From Microbacteriaceae bacterium (lineage in GTDB: Bacteria > Actinomycetota > Actinomycetes > Actinomycetales > Microbacteriaceae), in NCBI GenBank assembly GCA_014377425.1, contig JACMPQ010000050.1:62001-126000 (forward strand): 64,000 nt of DNA, written 5' to 3'. Below are positions 10,353 through 19,141 of the stretch, one piece after another. Every line of letters starts with the position of its first letter. Within the stretch, counting starts at the first letter, position 1. Made by a program: the position numbers and the translations under genes. A model generated the notes under the pieces. That model worked only from the letters and a program-made list of their open reading frames with translations. It made no database searches and had not been told where the DNA came from.

Positions 10353-11240
10353 TTACAGCGCTGCGAACACCTCGCGCATAATGGCGGCGGTCTCCGACGG
10401 AGTCTTGCCCACGCGCACTCCGGCGGCTTCGAGTGCTTCCTTCTTACCCTGCGCGGTACCAGCACCGTCGGAGACGATCGCTCCGGCGTGTCCCATTGTC
10501 TTGCCTTCTGGGGCGGTGAAGCCCGCGACGTAAGCCACAACCGGCTTGGTCACGTGGGCCTGAATGTACTCGGCGGCCCGCTCCTCGGCGTCGCCACCGA
10601 TCTCGCCGATCATAACGATCGCCCTGGTCTGCGGGTCGGCCTCAAAGGCGGCGAGCGCATCGATGTGGGTGGTGCCAATGATCGGGTCTCCACCGATGCC
10701 AATCGCGGTGGAGAATCCGAGATCGCGCAGCTCGAACATCATCTGGTAAGTCAGGGTACCCGATTTCGACACGAGCCCGATCGGTCCGGCCTCGGTGATC
10801 GTCGAGGGAATGATGCCGGCGTTCGACTTTCCGGGGCTGATTACTCCCGGGCAGTTCGGTCCGATCAGGCGGGTGGTGTTGCCCTTGGACTTGGCGTGGG
10901 CCCAGAACTCGGCGGAATCGTGAATCGGAATACCCTCGGTGATCACAATCGCCAGAGCGATTTCGGCGTCAATCGCCTCAAGCACAGCGCCCTTGGCCAG
11001 TGCCGGGGGAACGAAGATCACCGAAACATTCGCTCCGGTTGAGATCATCGCCTCGGCAACAGAGCCGAAGATCGGCAGGCTGTGGCCGTCGATCTCCACC
11101 GTGGTGCCGGCCTTGCGCGGGTTGACCCCACCGACGATTTTTGAGCCGGATGCCAGCATCCGGCCGGCATGCTTGGTGCCCTCAGAACCGGTGAGGCCCT
11201 GGACGATGATGATGGATGTTTCATCGAGAAAGATCGACAT
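10353..11240 (-). CDS. sucD: Succinyl-CoA synthetase alpha subunit
   Basis: A 295-residue subunit of the TCA-cycle ligase that converts succinyl-CoA to succinate with nucleotide triphosphate formation. It has the CoA-binding Rossmann region ([19 protein letters not shown]), the P-loop-like [12 protein letters not shown], and the active-site histidine phosphorylated in the family near the C-terminus in [12 protein letters not shown]. The gene lies 18 bases downstream of sucC and the two are cotranscribed. It ends before a hairpin shared with the convergent DUF4166 gene. Confidence 0.97.
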   Translation of the reverse strand: MSIFLDETSIIIVQGLTGSEGTKHAGRMLASGSKIVGGVNPRKAGTTVEIDGHSLPIFGSVAEAMISTGANVSVIFVPPALAKGAVLEAIDAEIALAIVITEGIPIHDSAEFWAHAKSKGNTTRLIGPNCPGVISPGKSNAGIIPSTITEAGPIGLVSKSGTLTYQMMFELRDLGFSTAIGIGGDPIIGTTHIDALAAFEADPQTRAIVMIGEIGGDAEERAAEYIQAHVTKPVVAYVAGFTAPEGKTMGHAGAIVSDGAGTAQGKKEALEAAGVRVGKTPSETAAIMREVFAAL

Positions 11241-11258
11241 GGTTTCTGATCCTCTGTT

Positions 11259-12422
11259 TTAAGCGTTGGCGAATTCGGCGGCCTTATCGGCGGCCTCGTC
11301 CATGGTGTCGACGACGGTGACGAGCGGGTGCGCGGCATCCTTCAGAATCTGGCGGCCCTCGACAACGTTGTTGCCGTCGAGTCGGACCACAAGCGGCTTG
11401 GTGGCGGCGTCTCCGAGAACGGCGAGCGCACCGACGATACCGTTCGCCACGGCGTCACAGGCGGTAATGCCACCGAACACGTTTACGAACACGCTCTTGA
11501 CCTGCGGGTCACCCAGAATCACATCGAGCCCGGCAGCCATGACCTCGGCCGAGGCGCCGCCCCCGATGTCGAGGAAGTTGGCCGGGCGCACGCCGCCGTG
11601 GCGCTCACCGGCGTAGCTAACGACGTCGAGGGTGCTCATAACGAGCCCCGCGCCGTTGCCGATGATGCCAACCTCGCCGTCGAGCTTGACGTAGTTGAGG
11701 TTCGCTTTTTTGGCCTTCGCCTCGAGCGGGTCCTCGGCGTCGGTGTCGACCAGTGCCTCATGCTCCGGGTGACGGAAGCCGGCGTTCTCGTCGAGGGTAA
11801 CCTTGCCGTCGAGGGCGACAATTTCGCCGTCTTCGGTCAGTACGAGCGGGTTGACCTCGACGAGCGTGGCATCCTCACCGGTGAATACGGAGTAAAGCTT
11901 CACGATGACGGGGGCGATCTTCTCGATCAGCTCGGCCGGGAAGCTTGCGGCCATGGCAATCTCGGTAGCCTTGGCGAGGTCGACGCCTTCTGCTGGGTTG
12001 ACCTCAATGCGCGCGAGTGCCTCGGGGCGCTCGACCGCCAAAATCTCAATTTCGACACCGCCCTCGAAGCTGGCCAGTGACAGGAAGGAGCGGTTGGCGC
12101 GGTCTAGCAAGACCGAGAAGTAGAACTCCTGCGCGATCTTTGCGCCGGCCGCAACCATGACGCGCTTGACAACGTGACCCTTGATGTCTAGACCGAAGAT
12201 GGCCTTTGAGACCTCTTCGGCGTCGGCTGCGTTGTGGGCGACCTTGGCGCCACCGGCTTTACCGCGGCCACCAATCTTGACCTGCGCCTTGACCACGACG
12301 GTGCCGCCGAGGTTCTCAGCCGCGGCGTGCACTTCGGCCGGGCTGTCGGCCACGATGCCCGCGAGCACCGGAACGCCGTATGCCTCGAACATATCTCTGG
12401 CCTGATATTCGAATAGGTCCAC
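11259..12422 (-). CDS. sucC: Succinyl-CoA synthetase beta subunit
   Basis: A 387-residue protein when started at the GTG at 12422, giving [19 protein letters not shown], the standard N-terminus of the family; an upstream in-frame ATG (12476) would add 18 unconserved residues. The ATP-grasp fold is visible ([19 protein letters not shown], then [12 protein letters not shown] and [12 protein letters not shown] near the metal site) and the C-terminal ligase domain has [10 protein letters not shown]. It partners SucD to form the heterodimeric or tetrameric enzyme. A pair of CTCGACGTC palindromes lies 44-70 bases upstream of the start. Confidence 0.95.
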   Translation of the reverse strand: MDLFEYQARDMFEAYGVPVLAGIVADSPAEVHAAAENLGGTVVVKAQVKIGGRGKAGGAKVAHNAADAEEVSKAIFGLDIKGHVVKRVMVAAGAKIAQEFYFSVLLDRANRSFLSLASFEGGVEIEILAVERPEALARIEVNPAEGVDLAKATEIAMAASFPAELIEKIAPVIVKLYSVFTGEDATLVEVNPLVLTEDGEIVALDGKVTLDENAGFRHPEHEALVDTDAEDPLEAKAKKANLNYVKLDGEVGIIGNGAGLVMSTLDVVSYAGERHGGVRPANFLDIGGGASAEVMAAGLDVILGDPQVKSVFVNVFGGITACDAVANGIVGALAVLGDAATKPLVVRLDGNNVVEGRQILKDAAHPLVTVVDTMDEAADKAAEFANA

Positions 12423-12465
12423 GCTGCTGTTCCAATCCCTGAGGGGTATCTGTCGGTGCCGCTGG

Positions 12466-12492
12466 CTCGACGTCAAGTACCTCGACGTCGAG
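12466..12492. promoter_or_regulatory. Tandem palindromic sites upstream of sucC, possible operator
   Basis: CTCGACGTCAAG (12466-12477) is followed 15 bases later by the perfect 12-bp palindrome CTCGACGTCGAG (12481-12492). Two near-identical palindromes in direct repeat, 44-70 bases upstream of the sucC start, fit a regulator binding site. No known regulator motif was recognised. Confidence 0.35.
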
Positions 12493-12894
12493 AGAGTTTG
12501 GCCACCTGAACTCTACCCGGCTCCCCCACTTTCCCTGCTCGCCGGATGACCGCTGGCGGCCCTGGGGCGTTCGCCGCGATTATTCAGCGGCGACGACCCG
12601 GCGTTCGACGATCACACGCGTTGTTATCCTCATTGACGCTACTGCGAAACGACGACTTCGGCTCCGTGCGGGTGGTGCTGTGCTTCGCCGTTGCGAATCT
12701 TCCCCTCCCCCCGGACGGGCGTCACTATTCGCAGCGCAGTTTTAGTGTGACCGCTTGGGGACGCGGCTGGCTGAATTTGCGCCCGGTGAATAATGATTAG
12801 CGCTGGGCGACAGACCTCAGAACAATGTTCAGAAACCGTACAGCTAAATTTCAGTAACATACAAAAACTGCAGCTTTCCGGGGGGGGAGACACA
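12493..12894. other. Intergenic region without a supported gene
   Basis: About 400 bases between sucC and the AraC-type regulator gene, which are divergent. Short open frames exist on both strands, but none has recognisable protein features or a good ribosome-binding site. It contains the palindrome GAACAATGTTC (12820-12830), 65 bases before the regulator start, and must carry both promoters. Confidence 0.6.
12820..12830. promoter_or_regulatory. Palindrome GAACAATGTTC upstream of AraC-type regulator
   Basis: An 11-base inverted repeat (GAACA, one central base, TGTTC) inside a more AT-rich stretch than the surroundings, 65 bases before the ATG at 12895. It could be an operator for this or another regulator. 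The 3-base spacing between GAAC and GTTC does not fit the actinobacterial LexA box, which has 4. Confidence 0.25.
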
Positions 12895-13887
12895 ATGTCG
12901 ATGCGTTTTGAGACTCGCACTCAGCCGCATGGGGAGCGCTTGGAGTATTGGTCAGAGACTTTGGCCTCGCACTGGATGCCAGTGCATTTTGACCCTCGAG
13001 ACAACTTGGCAGTGATCGCCGGATTGTCCAGTGCGATTCTGGGTGCCGTGCACGCGATCGAGGGCTTTGGCGGCAATCACCTCTATCGCCGAACGGATGC
13101 CAAAATAAAAAGGCGGGATCCAGACTGTCTTACCCTGGCGCTGCCGTCCGTTGGATCGCTCATCGTTGAACAAGACGGCCGACAGTCGATCGTGGAGAGC
13201 GAGCAGATGGTTTTTATCGACAGCTCGCGACCATCCCTCATCGCGATGCGAGTTCCTTTCCGCTGGCAAATAGTTGCGATCCCGAAGTCGGCGCTGCGGT
13301 TGACCGCCACGCAGTTGAAAAGCATCACTGCTATCCCCCTTACGGGCACCGGTGGGATCAACCGGGTGGTGCAGGAGGCGATTCGAACAATGGTTTCGCA
13401 AAGCACCGAGTTGGAAAAAGACACGGAAGTCGAAAGGATCGGCGGTCACGCCATCGACCTGATTGCCACCCTCATCAACTCCGCCTTTGCGCGGGAGGTT
13501 TCGGTGAGCGGCAGGAGCGCCGTCCTTCGCGAAACGGTGTTGGCGTTCGTGCGTCGCCGACATTCCGATCCGCTGCTGAACCCCGCCCAAATCGCTCACG
13601 CCCACCAAATTTCCCTGCGTACCCTGCACAGCGCTTTTACCGCTGGGCCTTCCCTGATGGAAACCGTCCGCACGCTACGACTGGACCTTGCCCGAACCGA
13701 TTTGAGCAACCCGCGGCTTTGCCACTTGAGCATTGCGCAGATAGCCCACGCCCACGGTTTCGCGTCGGCATCCGACTTCTCTCGAGCCTTCCGCACGAGG
13801 CACGGAACCACCCCCAGCGAGTATCGCGATCTTCCTCCGACCGAATCGCACCCCAATCAGTTCGGTCAACTACCGTCGAGAATATGA
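12895..13887 (+). CDS. AraC-family-like transcriptional regulator (paralogue 1)
   Basis: A 330-residue regulator from the ATG at 12895, which follows a GGGGGGGAGA ribosome-binding site. Residues 1-200 form an AraC-binding-like sensor domain (MSMRFETRTQPHGERLEYW at the start, VEQDGRQ and FIDSSRP in the middle). Residues about 215-320 form the double helix-turn-helix DNA-binding domain, with IAHAHQISLRTLHSAF and the second-helix signature AQIAHAHGFASASDFSRAFR followed by the typical HGTTPSEYR. The stop overlaps the start of the MpaB-like oxygenase by ATGA, so the two are translationally coupled. It is a clear paralogue of the regulator at 21730-22683. The ligand is unknown. Confidence 0.88.
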   Translation: MSMRFETRTQPHGERLEYWSETLASHWMPVHFDPRDNLAVIAGLSSAILGAVHAIEGFGGNHLYRRTDAKIKRRDPDCLTLALPSVGSLIVEQDGRQSIVESEQMVFIDSSRPSLIAMRVPFRWQIVAIPKSALRLTATQLKSITAIPLTGTGGINRVVQEAIRTMVSQSTELEKDTEVERIGGHAIDLIATLINSAFAREVSVSGRSAVLRETVLAFVRRRHSDPLLNPAQIAHAHQISLRTLHSAFTAGPSLMETVRTLRLDLARTDLSNPRLCHLSIAQIAHAHGFASASDFSRAFRTRHGTTPSEYRDLPPTESHPNQFGQLPSRI

Positions 13888-14654
13888 AATCTCCCCGGCG
13901 CGCGGCAGACATCGGCGGCGAAGCGGCCCTGATTGCCGGCGGCGCCAGAGCTATTTTGCTGCAGCTCGCCAACCCGGCCATAGGTCATTCGGTGGCCGTG
14001 CACAGCGATTTTGCAGCGCATCCCACTCGCCGGCTAGTAAACACCCTCAGCTATGCCTACGCGCTGATTTACGGCACCGCAGCTCAGATCGCCGCGGTGC
14101 AGGCCATGGTCAACCGCGCCCATCTCCCGGTGCAATCCTCCTTCGGCGAGACTCCCGCCTACACCGCCCGTGACCCGCAGTTGCAGCTCTGGGTCGCTGC
14201 CACCCTTTACGACACCGCGGTGACCATGCACGAGAAAGTGGTCGGTCCATTAACCGCGGCCGACCTCGACCAGATCTACGCCGACTACGCCATTATTGGC
14301 ACCGCCCTGCAAATGCCCGCCGAGCTGTGGCCGAGCGACCGGGAAGCGTTTGCCCGCTACTGGGCCACCGCGCTGGGCCAGCTGCGGGTGGATGACACGG
14401 TGCGGCGCGTTGCGCGCCAGCTGCTGCATCCGTCAACCGGCCCACTCTGGCTGCGCGCCGGAATGCCGCTGGCCCGACTGATCACTGGGGGGCTCCTCCC
14501 CGACACCCTGCGGGCTGACTACCGGATGCCGTGGAGCGTGAAGCGACAACGCCGATTCAACCGCGCCGTGCGGGTATTGGCGGCGCTTAACCGGGTACTT
14601 CCGCGCGGGTTCCGGGAATGGCCGAAGCGGCGACTGCTGGCGAAACTGGGCTGA
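13884..14654 (+). CDS. Oxygenase MpaB-like (DUF2236) family protein
   Basis: A 256-residue protein from the ATG at 13884, which shares four bases (ATGA) with the preceding regulator's stop. It matches the MpaB/latex-clearing-protein (DUF2236) family: LLQLANPAIGHSVAVHSDF near residues 25-45, then RRLVNTLSYAYALIYGT and, further on, VAATLYDTAVTMHEKV with a histidine that could be a heme or metal ligand. The family includes heme-containing oxygenases such as fungal MpaB and rubber oxygenase Lcp, but most bacterial members are uncharacterised. Translational coupling suggests the regulator and enzyme act on the same stimulus or compound. The substrate is unknown. Confidence 0.8.
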   Translation: MKSPRRAADIGGEAALIAGGARAILLQLANPAIGHSVAVHSDFAAHPTRRLVNTLSYAYALIYGTAAQIAAVQAMVNRAHLPVQSSFGETPAYTARDPQLQLWVAATLYDTAVTMHEKVVGPLTAADLDQIYADYAIIGTALQMPAELWPSDREAFARYWATALGQLRVDDTVRRVARQLLHPSTGPLWLRAGMPLARLITGGLLPDTLRADYRMPWSVKRQRRFNRAVRVLAALNRVLPRGFREWPKRRLLAKLG

Positions 14655-14829
14655 GCGGGCCCGATTGGTTGGCCTGGTTGGTTGTCAAGCTGGCCCGTGC
14701 CGCAGCTGGGATCAGGAGGTCGGGGCCGAGGGTCCGGGCCGAGGGTCCGGGCTTGAGCGGGTCTGAGCAGATGGGCTCCCGCGACCGTCTCGGGCGGATC
14801 GGCCCGGCCGGGCTGGATAGTCTGGCCGC

Positions 14830-15690
14830 ATGTTGACCGTCGCACTCGGGCTTGCCGGAGCCCTCATTTTCGGCGCATCCGACTTTCTCGGCGGGCTCGC
14901 CGCCCGCGCCACCACGGCGCTGCGCACCACGCTGATTTCGTTCACCGCGGCTCTCGCCGTGACCGTTGCCGTGCTGCCGTTCACCGGCTCGGTGTGGTCG
15001 ACCTCCGCAGTCTGGCTGGGGTTACTTGCCGGGGTCGGCGGTGCCGGAGCGCTGTTCTTGCTCTACGCCTGCCTGGCCATCGGCCCGATGAGCACGCTGT
15101 CACCGATCACCGCCCTCGTGGCGGCGGTTGTGCCCATCATCGTCGCCCTCGCCACCGGGGAAAAGCTCGCGGCCCTGGGACTTGCCGGACTCGCGGTGGC
15201 CCTTATCGCCGTAGTGCTGATCGGGTTCGTACCCGACAAGAACGCGCAGCGCGCCTCGCTCAAGGCCATTCTGATGGCGATCGGATCGGGAACCCTTATC
15301 GGCAGCTATCTCATTCTGATTCATCGCACCCCCAAGGATTCCGGCATCATCCCGCTGGTCGCCGATCTGGCCTCCGGCACCGTGGTGACCGCTCTCGTGA
15401 TGCTCGTGCTGTATTTCGCCCGCCCCACATCACGCCCGGTGGCCCTGCCCTGGAGAGCCGGTCTGTGGTTTGCGATCTGGTGCGGGGTGACCCAAACGGT
15501 CGGCAACATTTTTATCGTGATCGGGCTGCACATCGGCAGCCTCAGCGTAATGGCGGTGCTCAACGCGCTGTATCCGGCGGGCACGATCATCTTGGCGGGC
15601 TTCGTGCTGAAGGAGCGGGTGACCCCGTTGCAATGGGTGGGTCTGGTGTTGGCGATCGTGGCGGCCGGGATGCTGGCGCTCGCGAGTTAG
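14830..15690 (+). CDS. EamA/DMT-superfamily transporter
   Basis: A 286-residue polytopic membrane protein with about ten transmembrane segments arranged as two EamA repeats. GASDFLGGLAAR near the start and LYACLAIGPMSTLSPI, then LNALYPAGTIILAGFVLKERV near the end, are typical of the drug/metabolite transporter superfamily. The ATG at 14830 is the first residue of a conserved start. The substrate is unknown. The gene ends in TAG, but the same frame stays open for 39 more codons to a second TAG at 15808-15810. Confidence 0.85.
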   Translation: MLTVALGLAGALIFGASDFLGGLAARATTALRTTLISFTAALAVTVAVLPFTGSVWSTSAVWLGLLAGVGGAGALFLLYACLAIGPMSTLSPITALVAAVVPIIVALATGEKLAALGLAGLAVALIAVVLIGFVPDKNAQRASLKAILMAIGSGTLIGSYLILIHRTPKDSGIIPLVADLASGTVVTALVMLVLYFARPTSRPVALPWRAGLWFAIWCGVTQTVGNIFIVIGLHIGSLSVMAVLNALYPAGTIILAGFVLKERVTPLQWVGLVLAIVAAGMLALAS

Positions 15691-15810
15691 CGGGCAGGCG
15701 CGGCTCGGGCTCCGCCCACCGACACCGCCGGTTTTCTGTTCTCGGATGCCGCGATCGACTGGATCGAGGCGACGGCCAACGGAGAGACGCCCGAGGCGCC
15801 CACCGCGTAG
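15691..15810 (+). other. Open in-frame extension after the transporter stop codon
   Basis: Directly after the TAG that ends the EamA gene, the same frame continues for 39 sense codons with coding-like third positions, reading ...GFLFSDAAIDWIEATANGE... and ending in TAG at 15808-15810. That stop abuts the convergent helicase gene's stop at 15811. It may be a fossil C-terminus, rare readthrough, or chance in a GC-rich genome. Confidence 0.35.
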
Positions 15811-18276
15811 CTACAGTTTTTCGATCGGCGCGATCTTGATCAGCAGTCGCTTGCGCCCCGCCGAATCGAACTGCACCTCGGCCACGCTCTTGGTGCCGAC
15901 ACCGCTCACCGAGCTGACGCGTCCCTCGCCGAAGTCGACGTGCTTGATCCGATCTCCGGCCTTGAGGGTGAGTTCACCGTTGTCGCGCACCGTGTTGGTG
16001 ACGCCGCTCGTCCACTCGGTTTTCGGGCGTTCCGCGTTGCGCTTCGCCCGTGCCAGAGCGGTAGCTCCCGGTCCGCTCGGCGGTCCGGAATAGCTGGCGC
16101 CGCCGGTGAATGCACCGATTCGGTCGTTGCCGCCGTCGCCACCGTCGCCGGAGCCGCGTGCCGCGGCATCCGCTCCGAAACCGACCCGGGAGGTGACGGC
16201 GCGTGGGGAGCCACCCCGGGCGGCCATCCCGGCTGCCTGCCGCCAGTCGATGAGGTCGCCGGGAATCTCCTGAAGGTAGCGGCTCGGCATTGCCACGGTC
16301 ACCTCACCGAACTGGGCACGGGTCATCGCCAGCGACAGGTAGAGCCTGCGGCGGGCGCGGGTGATGCCCACGTAGAAGAGCCGGCGCTCCTCGGCCGGAC
16401 CGCCGGGCTCATTTGCCGACATCCGGTGGGGCAAAAGGTCTTCTTCGAGCCCGGTGAGAAAGACAGCCTCGTATTCGAGGCCCTTGGCGGTGTGCAGGGT
16501 CATCAGCGAGACGGTGCCGCTGGCGTCGTCGATGTCGTCGGCGGCGGCCACGAGCGCGGTTTCGGTGAGGAAGTCGATGAGGCTTCCGGCCGGATTGTTC
16601 TTCTGGAACTCCTTGGTCACCGCCACAAGCTCCTCCACGTTCTCGGCGCGGGCTTCATCCTGCGGGTCGCGGGTGGCGCGCAGTGCCTCGATGAACCCGG
16701 TCTTGCTCAGGAGCGTGGTGAGAACGTCGGCGACCGGGGCGGTGTCGACGGTCATCCCGATGCCGTCCAAGATGGCCACGAGCGACAGAATCGCGGTCGC
16801 AACTTTTTGCCCGAGACCGAGCTGGTCGGCCATACGCATGGCCTCCCGCAGGGTCACGCCTTCGCGGTCAGCGTAGCTCTGCAGCGCCGCCTCGGTGACC
16901 TTGCCGATGCCGCGCTTGGGGGTGTTCATGATGCGGCGGAGCGCGAGCGGGTCGGCGGGGTTGGCGACCGCGATGAGGTAGCCCATCGCATCCTTGATTT
17001 CGGCGCGTTCGTAGAATTTGGTGCCGCCGAGCACGCGGTAAGGCAGCGCGGAGCGGATGAAAATTTCTTCCAGCGCGCGGGTCTGGGCGTTGGTGCGATA
17101 GAAGACCGCCATATCGCGGTACTGCATTCCCGCCTGGTGCAGTGTGGTTACCTCGTCGGCGATGAACTGCGCCTCGTCGTGCTGGCTGTAGCCGGTGAAG
17201 CCGGTGATCTTCTCGCCGTCGCCGATGGTGGTGAACAGCTTCTTGTCTTTGCGGTCGAAGTTGTTCGAGATCACGGCGTTTGCCGCGGTGAGAATGTTTT
17301 GGGTGGAGCGGTAGTTCTGCTCGAGCAACACCACCGTGCTGTCGCGGAAGTCCCGCTCAAACTCGACCATGTTGCGAATATCGGCACCGCGGAAGGCGTA
17401 GATCGACTGATCGGAGTCACCCACCACGGTGAGGGATGCCGCGGGAATCGTTCCGGCATCGTCCCGGCGACTGGCCCGGAAGTCGCCCGCGGTCTCAACG
17501 GCGCTGGCGACGCCGGCATCAACCGGGCGGGTCAACTCGCGGATGAGGGCGTATTGGGCGTGGTTGGTGTCCTGGTATTCGTCGACCAAAATGTGCCGGA
17601 AGCGTCGCTGGTAGAGCGCGGCCACGTGCGGAAACGCCCGAAACAGGTACACCGTCTGGCCGATGAGGTCGTCGAAGTCAAAGGCGTTGGCGCTTGCCAG
17701 GCTGCGGGTGTACTGCCGAAAGATTTCGAGGAACATTCGCTCGGCCGGGTCGCTGAAGTTGGCGGTGCGGGCGTAGCTTTCCACGTCTTGCAACTCATTC
17801 TTGAGCTTGGAGATACGCCCGGATGCCGAGCTGACGGTGAACCCGTAGGTGTCGGCCGCGAGCTCCTTGATGATCCGCTTGACCAGCGCCTTGCTGTCGG
17901 CGGAGTCGTAGATGGTGAAATTTTTGGTGAACCCGAAGTGCTCGGCCTCGCGACGCAAAATACGCACGCAGGCGGAGTGGAAGGTGGAGATCCACATACC
18001 CTCGGCCTGCCCGCCGACCAGCGACTGCACGCGTTCGCGCATTTCGGCGGCGGCCTTGTTGGTGAAGGTGATCGCTAAAATCTGGCTCGGCCAGGCCTCG
18101 CCGGTTTCGAGCAGCCCGGCGATACGACGGGTGAGCACGCTGGTCTTGCCTGACCCGGCACCGGCCACGATCAACAGCGCCGGCCCCCGATATTGCACCG
18201 CGATGCGCTGCTGCGGGTTTAGCCCGTCGAGGAGGCGGGAGCGCGTCGGTTCGGCCGGGTCCAGGATGAAGGTCAT
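15811..18276 (-). CDS. pcrA: ATP-dependent DNA helicase of the UvrD/PcrA family
   Basis: An 821-residue superfamily 1A 3'-5' helicase involved in nucleotide-excision and mismatch-linked repair and in clearing replication blocks. Helicase motifs in order: LNPQQRIAV (Q motif), AGAGSGKTSVLTRRI (Walker A, residues about 38-52), ILAITFTNKAA (Ia), ILVDEYQDTNHAQ (motif II), VVGDSDQSIYAFRGAD (III), LEQNYRS (IV), VSLMTLHTAKGLEYEAVFLTG (V) and RRLFYVGITRARRRLYL (VI). The last 50 residues form the small Tudor-like domain of PcrA, after a glycine-rich linker. The length is right for the family. It is convergent with the EamA transporter. Confidence 0.95.
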   Translation of the reverse strand: MTFILDPAEPTRSRLLDGLNPQQRIAVQYRGPALLIVAGAGSGKTSVLTRRIAGLLETGEAWPSQILAITFTNKAAAEMRERVQSLVGGQAEGMWISTFHSACVRILRREAEHFGFTKNFTIYDSADSKALVKRIIKELAADTYGFTVSSASGRISKLKNELQDVESYARTANFSDPAERMFLEIFRQYTRSLASANAFDFDDLIGQTVYLFRAFPHVAALYQRRFRHILVDEYQDTNHAQYALIRELTRPVDAGVASAVETAGDFRASRRDDAGTIPAASLTVVGDSDQSIYAFRGADIRNMVEFERDFRDSTVVLLEQNYRSTQNILTAANAVISNNFDRKDKKLFTTIGDGEKITGFTGYSQHDEAQFIADEVTTLHQAGMQYRDMAVFYRTNAQTRALEEIFIRSALPYRVLGGTKFYERAEIKDAMGYLIAVANPADPLALRRIMNTPKRGIGKVTEAALQSYADREGVTLREAMRMADQLGLGQKVATAILSLVAILDGIGMTVDTAPVADVLTTLLSKTGFIEALRATRDPQDEARAENVEELVAVTKEFQKNNPAGSLIDFLTETALVAAADDIDDASGTVSLMTLHTAKGLEYEAVFLTGLEEDLLPHRMSANEPGGPAEERRLFYVGITRARRRLYLSLAMTRAQFGEVTVAMPSRYLQEIPGDLIDWRQAAGMAARGGSPRAVTSRVGFGADAAARGSGDGGDGGNDRIGAFTGGASYSGPPSGPGATALARAKRNAERPKTEWTSGVTNTVRDNGELTLKAGDRIKHVDFGEGRVSSVSGVGTKSVAEVQFDSAGRKRLLIKIAPIEKL

Positions 18277-18309
18277 ATCGGGTCAATTCTAGGCGCGGGC
18301 ACCGACACA

Positions 18310-18364
18310 GCTGGGCTGGGCCGTGTGCTGGGCCGTGCCGGAGGGGCTGGGCTGGGCCGTGTGC
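18310..18364. repeat. Pair of 19-bp direct repeats upstream of the helicase gene
   Basis: GCTGGGCTGGGCCGTGTGC occurs at 18310-18328 and again at 18346-18364, with a related shorter copy between. The repeats fill the divergent space between the helicase start (18276) and the lipoprotein gene. They may be only a GC-rich minisatellite. Confidence 0.75.
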
Positions 18365-18432
18365 GCGGTCCCGCACCGCCAGCATCAGATACCTGGGTAA
18401 ATCTAGGCTTCGGACCCTGCCACACTGGCACC

Positions 18433-18996
18433 GTGACCGAGAAGACGCGACATCCTGCTGTATTCCTCGCCGCAGCGATGATTCTCACCGTTGTTGCCCT
18501 CACCGGATGCGCTGGCCCAACAGTTGTGCTGGGAGAGATTATGGTCGGTGGCGGCGGCACGAGCATGTCCCCGAGGGTGGGCGGTGCGTCCTTTGCGTTG
18601 AGCGGCGGCGGCACGATCGTGGGCACGGATGCGTGCCTGTACAAACTTTCGGTAACCAATGACGGTGCCACCGCAGTAGCGTTCGCGCCGCCATCTTTTA
18701 GCGGGCCATCCTTCACGCCGGCGACTCTCAGCGCTGTCACGACAGCGACCGCGGATGCCGTGGGAACCCCGATCATGCTGATGGGCGCCAACTGGCCCGG
18801 CGACAAGAACAAGCTCGCTCTCGCGGCCGGCGAATCTTCTACCGTCGTCATCGCCTACCCCTGCGGCACCGTCTACACGCGCACGGACTATTTCAGAATC
18901 GCGGCGCTGACCGCCCCAAATGACAAGAAAGAGCCGCTGCTTCGCATCCGTATGAGCGACTTTCGGGACCTCAAGCCGCTCGACCCCCTGGACTGA
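18433..18996 (+). CDS. Putative lipoprotein of unknown function (DUF4232-like layout)
   Basis: A 187-residue protein from the GTG at 18433. The N-terminus has a positive stretch (TEKTRH), a hydrophobic core and the lipobox LTGC, so it is probably exported and lipid-anchored on the membrane's outer face. The mature part is a beta-rich domain with a CLYKLSVTNDGATAVAF segment and a second cysteine pair (DACLY, YPCGT) that could form a disulphide, resembling small immunoglobulin-like lipoproteins such as DUF4232. I do not recognise a specific function. An in-frame TTG/CTG-type start further upstream is less likely because it would bury the signal peptide. Confidence 0.7.
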   Translation: MTEKTRHPAVFLAAAMILTVVALTGCAGPTVVLGEIMVGGGGTSMSPRVGGASFALSGGGTIVGTDACLYKLSVTNDGATAVAFAPPSFSGPSFTPATLSAVTTATADAVGTPIMLMGANWPGDKNKLALAAGESSTVVIAYPCGTVYTRTDYFRIAALTAPNDKKEPLLRIRMSDFRDLKPLDPLD

Positions 18997-19018
18997 GCGG
19001 CGCTCGGTTGGGTCGGCC

Positions 19019-19075
19019 TCTCGTTCGCGCCGACTCTCGTTCACGCCGACTCTCGTTCGCGCCGAATCTCGTTCG
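19019..19075. repeat. 16-bp tandem minisatellite, 3.6 copies
   Basis: Units TCTCGTTCGCGCCGAC (19019-19034), the same with one change (19035-19050), then TCTCGTTCGCGCCGAA (19051-19066) and a partial TCTCGTTCG (19067-19075). It lies in the convergent gap between the lipoprotein gene and the glycerophosphodiesterase gene. Confidence 0.9.
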
Positions 19076-19125
19076 GTCACTCGAATTCTGCAGCAGGAGA
19101 AACGACACGAGCGTTCACTGCACTT

Positions 19126-19141
19126 CTGACCGAGCGGTCAG
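19126..19141 (-). terminator. Small hairpin overlapping the glycerophosphodiesterase stop
   Basis: CTGACCG (19126-19132) is complementary to CGGTCAG (19135-19141) and would fold as a 6-bp stem with a 4-base loop. It overlaps the TGA stop of the reverse-strand gene ending at 19138. It is weak as a terminator, but it is the only such structure there. Confidence 0.3.

Noticed and set aside
12546..12800. An 84-codon open frame in the sucC-regulator gap
   Set aside because: No ribosome-binding site, no similarity to a known protein and an irregular composition; treated as non-coding.
12820..12830. GAACAATGTTC as a possible LexA (SOS) box
   Set aside because: The actinobacterial LexA box needs GAAC-N4-GTTC and outer T/A bases; here the spacing is three. 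It is kept only as an unidentified palindrome.
15940..18078. A 712-codon open frame on the + strand
   Set aside because: It lies fully antisense to the well-supported pcrA/uvrD gene; long antisense frames are usual in GC-rich DNA, and its sequence shows no domain.
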